64,000 bases of DNA. Source: Saccharina japonica (Eukaryota > Sar > Phaeophyceae > Laminariales > Laminariaceae). A program made the translations under genes and the position numbers. Where the stretch lies: positions 257,973 to 321,972 of the forward strand of contig MEHQ01003655.1 of NCBI GenBank assembly GCA_008828725.1, read 5' to 3'. Of this stretch, positions 57,201 through 64,000 are shown piece by piece (positions within the stretch are counted from its first letter, which is position 1; every line of letters starts with the position of its first letter). The notes under the pieces are model-generated. The model was not told where the DNA came from and did not search any database. It saw nothing but the letters and a program-made list of their open reading frames with translations.

Positions 57201-57839
57201 TTACTTTTTATTATTTTTTCTTTTCGCTTTCGTTATTTTTTCTCTTTTTTTCTCTTGCATGCACCTGGATTGCTAGCAGGGTAGGTCTTACCTGTCGTAT
57301 ATGGCGTTGCATTGTCTGCTCTGCTTACTGCACTGAGTGTAGTATCTCTGTGTCGTAGTTTTGTGACCACAGAACTGGTACCTTTTTAGGATGAAGAATC
57401 GGCACGGACACTGGGTGTGCTGGATGTCGACGGGTAGAAAGGAAGGTTTAATGTTAAGAACACACACACAGTAGTACTCGTGCTATAGAATGAAAAAAAC
57501 TGACATCATTCTACTATTAATACGAGTATACTATTGATACTATACCCTGACTGCTGCTGGCTGGCATGTATGTGTGTGTACTGTACACATCCAACCCGCC
57601 GCCTCTCCCGCTACATGTGCACACACACCGGGAACGCCGGGGGGCGGGGCCCGTGATCCCCCACCCAACGAAACATACATACAATACATGTGATGCCCGT
57701 CAAACGGTGCGGTGATTCCGGCTACATATTATAGTCCCGCCGACAGCGCTGGGTGTAGACTAATTTTGTTGCAGTACGTCCGCTGCGCGTATCACATAAT
57801 AATAATACTCGAACACATCCTCTTATTACCACTGCTACT

Positions 57840-57920
57840 ACTTACTTTTTTTTTCCTTTTTTTTTTTCCTCCGGCGGATGGGTAAAAATAAAGCTTACGC
57901 CCTCCACACTGTTGTAAGGA
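57840..57920 (+). repeat. Inverted copy of 14,365-14,440
   Basis: CCTCCGGCGGATGGGTAAAA, ATAAAGCTTACGCCCTCCAC matches the reverse complement of the intron segment beside exon 12. Confidence 0.65.
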
Positions 57921-58089
57921 TTGCCCTGGCTTGGCTATAATAATTTATTATCATATATACGATTTGCCTTCCGACAATGGGCAGGGCATTTTATTCATTC
58001 AGAATGAAAAAGCTAACACAATTCGTCGAATGTCATCGATTGCGACATGAGAGAAAATCGCTTTTCGCAAAAAAAAAAAAGGGGGGGGG

Positions 58090-58640
58090 GTTTATTGTGA
58101 ACGTGAGATTCGAACTCACGACCGCTACAAAAGCCAAGGTCCTGCCGTCGACGCCGTTTGATTAAGGCGTTATTATGGCCGTAGTCCGATGGGCTACGAA
58201 CTGGTAAAAGGTTAACCAAATGCCCACCGCCCCAAGCTAAGCCTTATAACAGGAGGAGAGTGTTATATACCAGGTAATAATAAGATTACTGTGAGGGTAT
58301 TACCTACTGAGCTATAGGGGTAAAAGATCGATCGATTACCTAGCCCAGGGTAATCCTTATAACACTCTCCCCCCCTCTGAACGGCGGGATATTTGGGACG
58401 TCGGTACCGTATACGGCCGTACGTTGACCTACCCGCTTCGTTTCAATACCTGGGGAACCAGACGGAGACATGTTTTTTAGGGACGCACGCGCAAGCGTTT
58501 CTATAAAAGAAACGTTCGAAGTGAGATTCGAACCCGTGTCCTCGACGACGTCTAATGTGATGGGATTACCTGCTGAGCTATAGGGGTAACATATCGATCG
58601 ATTACCCAGCCCAGGGTAATCCTTATAACATTACCCTGTG
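58090..58640 (-). mobile_element. Cluster of tRNA-like SINE copies, family S2
   Basis: Three copies: 58,090-58,255, 58,270-58,380 and 58,510-58,640. The last reads on the minus strand TTACCCCTATAGCTCAGCAG (A-box) and ACACGGGTTCGAATCTCAC (B-box), about 73 nt apart end to end. The shared tail includes TTATAAGGATTACCCTGGGC. Confidence 0.55.
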
Positions 58641-60060
58641 ATGGCCTCAAGGACACCCCCCCAAAAAAAAAGTGCCTGCCTGACCAACACTCCCCCCCCC
58701 CCTTCCCCAACCGACCGAAACTATCGCCATTTATACAATCTGATCTTCCGAAGACAGACACAAACAAGTTTTGAATGTGTTGCACTGTCCGCTCAGACAT
58801 ACATGCATGAACAAGCCTTTAAGGATGTATACTATTATTAATATATATCTGCACGTCTCCGAGCACCGATTTGATCTAATCTATAAGGTGTGAGGCATTC
58901 GACCCTCTCTAACGGGCGAAGGAGAATATTCGCGATGATCGTGTTCCACAGGTATCGCACGCGGCGTTCTACGCGGGGGGGGGGGTGGGTGTTAACTGTC
59001 CCCTACTCCGTGTGTCACTTGGTGTTAGTGTGGGTCTATGGTCATACGACTATGGCCGTGCACGACGTGAGTACACCCCCCCCCCCCCCGCGAAAGAGGA
59101 TGCGTGCATTGGTCAATGGTTCAATGACGTAAGGCGAGCACCAATATGAGTACGCCCCCCCCCCCCCCCCTCCCCGATGAGGAAAATAGACGAGTGTGAC
59201 ATGGAGAATTTGATGCACTAAACACAGCAGCGAGAAAACGATCGCTTTATTTTAGGAGATAAATGGTGGCCCCAGGCAGCGAAACAGGAAGGGGATAAGA
59301 TAAGCAAAAAAATACTGTGTAATATAATGAAACAAACGTAATGAGCACCCAACTCTATTGGAGGTGTCTCTATTAGGAGTATAGGAACGATGTTCCGTCT
59401 CGAAAGGGGGATGCGTCGGTCAATGGTCAAATTACTATAAAGCAAACAAGCAATTAGTACCCCCCCCCTCCCCCTGTCTGCCCGCCAACACCTCACCGCG
59501 GCTTCGCGCTTTGGTGTAGCAATGTCTGCTGGTCGTGAAACCCCGACATGCTCCCGTCCGGCATGGATAGGGATGCGAGGTCATGGTCATATGACTACGG
59601 CGTGGCACAACATGAGTACACCCCCCGTCTGGCTGCAGTCGATTAATGTTAGACATGCTCCGTCGGCAATTGTTTAGGGATGCGAGCGGTCTTGGTCATA
59701 GCGAACTAGGCCTGCGCAGACATGAAGTACACCCGCCGCGAAATGAGTCCCCCCCCCCCCCCCCCCCGAGAGCCGAATCTGAAAAAAAAACGGAGTGTTT
59801 CGTCATGCCGTTTTTTTTCTGGACGCCCTTACTGGGCTGGGCAATCGATCCGTATGTTACCCGTCCCTATGGCTTTACCTGGTGTTATCGTGTATACGCG
59901 TAGTAGGTAACACCCTCACACCACTCAGAATCAACAGCAAAACGTCCCAATTTTTCGCTCCGTGGTCGCAGACAGGAAAGGCCCCACCAACAAAACCTGG
60001 AGTGGAATATTAATATTACCTCACACAGAAAAAAAAAAACGAAACGAACAAAACGAAACG

Positions 60061-60093
<33 letters not shown>

Positions 60094-60328
60094 TCATACG
60101 TGTTCGTACACCAAAATAACTGACACCAATCGTACACGAATAAGAAAAAAGTGCATACGGGCGAAAGCTTTTTTTACCCAGATCTCCAAAAGGATCTAAA
60201 AAAAAAAGAAGTAAATACGTACTCGTTCCTCACAGGCGTTTGTGCGCCCCCGGAAATTGTCTCAGGCGGTGTCTCTTATCGTGATTATCGTACCACAGCC
60301 TACAGCAGTATACGGTGTAGCAGTTAGT

Positions 60329-60530
60329 TGTGGTCCCTTTGCAGGTGCCGGCTGAGTAATATAATGCCGGTTGCCCGCAACGCATATTGCCTATGGAAGC
60401 GCTTGGCGCAGATGAGAGTACGGTATGAGTTAGTGCATTGCGGAGAATAGTCATATAGTGCCGGTTGCCGCTAGAATAATAGTGCCGGTATTGCTGGCTG
60501 TGGCGCATACCGGCACTACAGAGGGACCAA
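60329..60530. mobile_element. Short MITE, TGGTCCCT..GTGCCGG ends
   Basis: TGGTCCCTTTGCAGGTGCCGG and, reversed, TTGGTCCCTCTGTAGTGCCGG lie about 200 bp apart. Isolated ACCGGCACTATA pieces occur at 56,880-56,930 and 60,535-60,555. Confidence 0.55.
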
Positions 60531-60953
60531 TAATACCGGCACTATATAGGGACCAATATAAATGGTGCCTGGTGCCTGGTATATATTATAAGTATCCCAC
60601 TCAGCATGCAGAGATGAGTTTCGATACAAATCCCCGATCTCACCAGATCTCAGTTGTGTGTGTGTGTGTTTTTTTTTACTTTTTTTCATATGATAAGTGT
60701 TATATGTTATATATGTGCGTGTGGTGTGCAGTTTCAAAGGCGGATTTCTTGATAATGTGGACAGGCAGTGTAAACGCCGAGCTACACCTCGACGGAGAGA
60801 CCTCGACAGCCGCTCTTTCCGGCGTTGTGCGCCCCCTCCTGGTTTGGCCAAAATCGGTTCCGAAATTCGAAATTTGACCTCCAGGCGGTGTGATATCTTG
60901 AATATAGTATACGGTACAGACAGTATTAATAGTACAGTAGTATGATATTCAAA

Positions 60954-61360
60954 CAGGGCCTTCCTCGGGAAAATTCCAGAACGTTTCGGGAATCGAGGTA
61001 AATCAACCATATCAAACTAACCAAGGAGAAATAAACAATGGAAAAAGCACCACAAGAAAGACCAAACCACGGCGAATCGAATGACGGCGTTTTCATTTAT
61101 TTTTTACGAAGTAGGAACCGCGGTATGGCCACGGGAATTTTACCACGGGACTTCAAAAGAAAATTCCCGTGGTAAAATTCCCGTGGCCATACCGCGGCTC
61201 CTACATCGTAACAAAAAACAAAAAACGTCGTCATTCGATTCGCCGTGGTTTGGTCTTTCTTGTGGTGTTTCTAACATTGGTTATTCGACATTGGTTAGGA
61301 TGATATGGTTGATTTACTCGATTCCCGAAATCTTCGGGATTTTTCCCGAGGAAGGCCCTG
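60954..61360. mobile_element. Foldback element, CAGGGCCTTCCTCGGGAAA arms, second copy
   Basis: 407 bp. It differs from 47,621-47,959 by an extra inner palindrome, GGGAATTTTACCACGGGA with its mirror, at the centre. Confidence 0.82.
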
Positions 61361-61562
61361 ATATTTAAGGGTGTGCGTGTGTGTGGTGTTTGGTTGTGTG
61401 ATGTGTGTGGTGTGTGAGGTGAGTTTCGTAGACTCTTTTGGCGAGTTTTTTTTCGTTATGGGTCTTACGAGTAGATATTGTTGTTGCATTGGTCTCCACA
61501 GCAGCAGCAGCAGTCCCCCGCACACACGATACACCATACATAGAGGGGGGGGCAGAGCAGAG

Positions 61563-61598
<36 letters not shown>

Positions 61599-62409
61599 CT
61601 TTTGAGTCCACCAACGAAACACAAGCAAGCCCGGAAGTAGTATCTGATAGCCCATAATAGGCCGATAGCCCGAACCGGCACGAAACTGTCGTGGTGTAGA
61701 GACCAAGTTCACATGTGTGTGTCGTGTGTGGGCGGCTTCTTTGATGCTCGAGATGGACAGCTGTTGGTATGTGGCACGTGCGTGAGCTGAGAGTCACAGC
61801 AGTCTGAGGTTCTTGTGCTTCCGAGAGGAATAATAGTATTCTTGCTACATTGTAGTAGTTCACACATACAGCGTCCCCTCTCCCCGTATGGGTGAAAACG
61901 CCGCCAGACCGTTGGAAATCCCCACCCCCCCCGTCTCCCCTACCATAGTTTCGTAGAGCAAACATAAATTTAGACCAGTTTATTTTTCAGAAAAATAATA
62001 TATTCGCTATTTTCGCGTCCCTCTTTTACCCTGTCGATGGAGAACCCTCCAGCTCGTGGGGAGCACCTAACCCTCCCCCCTCGCTCCGTCCCGGCAATGC
62101 AGGGATGCAAGGGTCTGTGGTCGTACGAATACCTACAGCCATGCATGACATGATGAGTACACCCCCCCCCCCCCCCCACCGCACTATAAAGGCATGAATA
62201 TCCCCCCTGCAGTGGCACGAGTCTCTCCCTTACCGCACTGTATCGGCATGGTTATCTAGAGCGGTGACAACATGAGTGCACACCCTCACTCAAAAACGAA
62301 AAGAGGAGGAAGCCCAACCACCCCCCGGCTAGAAAACAAAACAAGGAAAAAACATTGTTTCGGGTCATGATTTTCGTTTTGTTTTTTCCAGGGCTGTTCA
62401 CGGGTAGGG

Positions 62410-62640
62410 TCAAAGCTCGCGGGTCGGGTCGAGTCCGACCCCGACCCGACCCGTTAGATTTTCGAAACTCCCCTCCTGACCCGACCTGATCTCGAATCCG
62501 CACCCCCCCCCCAGGACCAACCCATCCGACCCACCCATCCGACCCGACCGACCCGACCCGAACCCGACTCCGACCGACCCCCGACCCGACACCGACCCGA
62601 CCCGACCCGACCCGACCCGACCCGACCCGACCCGACCAGT
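62410..62640. repeat. Degenerate CCCGA/GGGTC-rich stretch
   Basis: Imperfect GACCCGACCCGA units on the right and mixed GGGTCGGGTC on the left, so the two strands' repeats face each other. This resembles 37,160-37,590. Confidence 0.75.
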
Positions 62641-63469
62641 GGACTTTTGAATAACACCACAAGTCCATGAAGAGAACCCTTCGTCTCCTCCCCTGCTAAA
62701 AAACGAAAAACAAATAACGAAACCCGGTTTGTTCCAAGTACATACGTATACGCATATACTGCTGTAGTAACAATAAAACAGGGGAGCAGTATCGTTGGTA
62801 TCTATACGTATTAATAAAATTTCGTAAATCCAGTGGTTTTGCGCCCCCTTTTCCCCCTTTTGATGAAAAAACGCCGCAAGTCAATGGAGAGACCCCCCCC
62901 CCACACATGGCTGCTATCTCCGGAAGTGGCCACACCAGAAATTAAATTAACTCATTGAAGCTGTCGTCCATATGCAAGTCCGCCTCAAAGGCGGTTCTTA
63001 GCAGGATGCAGCTCACCCTCCATGCGACTCGCCCAATACCTCACGGCGCTTCGCGCTTGGGGCAAGCAATGTCTGCCTGGTTAGTGAAAACCCAACGTGC
63101 TCCGTCGAGGCGTTGTAGGGATGCGAGGGTCTACGGTCATATGACTACGGCCGTGCACGACATGAGTACACCCCCACCCCCACACACATGGCAAGTCTAA
63201 AATCACGCGGGCCAGAAAACGTCAGCTATCTACGAATCAAATCGCTATATTAACGGGAGCCACGCCAGCCAGATGAAATCACGCCGCACACAACAAGCCC
63301 ACGCAAATGCCGCATCACTCACGCGACAGCCATGTGACGATTGGCCTTCGATCTCGAAATAGACTCAACCCACGATTAACCCACTTCGTACCGGCAAGTG
63401 AATATGCATAACGCTCTCGAAGGTATCATTGCGATCCGTAGTCTAGAGGGCGAGAGGTTGTCTGCCGCG

Positions 63470-63960
63470 TCCTGTGGTCTTCGTCTAAATCTTCAAAAAG
63501 TTGTGTTTTTTTTTGCCACCGGAGAGGAATCGAGAGTTTTTTCCGTCTGTTTTCAACACATTGGCTGCCAAATGTATTTTGATCAGACGCCTGGCCGGCG
63601 CCCGCCACACACCATTCACCGATGGGTGAGCACTGTGACACTAGGGTGGGTCGGAGCCTCTAACCAGCGCGATCCGTTCAAATTTGATGACGCAGTCGCT
63701 GGGTTTGTCGATCGATGTCAAACACGAAAAACGGTCTATTTCTTGCGATCTGCGATTGATGAAGATTTTTTTGTCGTCAATTTTCTACACACCAGCGCTC
63801 GATTTCTTTTTTACCAGACGCCTGACCGGCCCACGCCACGTATCACCGATCAAAGTATGAGTGAGCACTGTGACACTAGGGTGGGTCGGAGCCGTTAACC
63901 AGCGTAATTCGTTCAGAGTTCATGACAGGGTCGTTGGGTTTGTCGACCTATGTCTACCGA
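63470..63960 (+). repeat. Direct repeat pair, about 235-bp unit
   Basis: GTGAGCACTGTGACACTAGG plus GTGGGTCGGAGCC and CAGACGCCTG(G/A)CCGGC each occur twice (unit starts near 63,480 and 63,715). One open frame runs through both (63,398-63,898), but the frame's pairing of the two units is lost in the second half, so coding is doubtful. The window ends soon after. Confidence 0.6.
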
Positions 63961-64000
63961 GGATTTTCATAAAAGAGCTGCCTCAGAACCTGCCAGAACA

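Overview
The window looks like nuclear DNA of a eukaryote. It has GT-AG introns of about 0.8-2.8 kb, tRNA-derived SINE-like repeats, several miniature inverted-repeat transposons (MITEs), a Ty1/copia fossil and abundant microsatellites. A marine alga or other stramenopile (brown-alga-like) is my guess from this style; no marker gene proves it. I see no prokaryotic operon, rRNA or convincing functional tRNA.

The main content is one large minus-strand gene, read from 49,398 down to at least 5,165. I built it by hand from acceptor and donor sites, reading phase and recurring motifs. Exon 1 carries a signal peptide. After it the same five-exon cassette (A-B-C-D-E) recurs about three times and starts a fourth time. 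Exon phases are conserved: A, B and E are 0-0, C is 0-1, D is 1-0. Each cassette encodes one domain of roughly 150-190 residues that looks like an extracellular beta-sandwich (carbohydrate-binding-module-like), with signatures such as W-x-VD-x-YDF, IGDLTG, GEIL-LR-x-Y and LYMDHLTV. Cassette 4 opens with a 543-codon exon rich in Pro, Val and Ala. The part seen encodes about 1,108 residues. The 3' end is not found.

Layout: 1-2,260 broken copia element; 2,190-2,805 palindromic repeat block; 2,806-16,766 exons 18 to 12 (copy 1); a single N at 16,767; 16,768-17,510 palindromic block again; 17,511-31,640 near-identical second copy of exons 18 to 12; 31,641-49,398 exons 11 to 1, with a second N at 33,533 next to a 1.2-kb CCCGA pentamer array; 49,400-64,000 upstream DNA with no supportable gene, only repeats, foldback elements, SINE-like copies and microsatellites.

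The 14-kb direct duplication may be real or may be two haplotype contigs joined end to end. The N at the junction and differences confined to repeat-length changes favour the second reading. The introns hold partial copies of the gene's own exons, so the locus appears to have kept copying its own cassette pieces.
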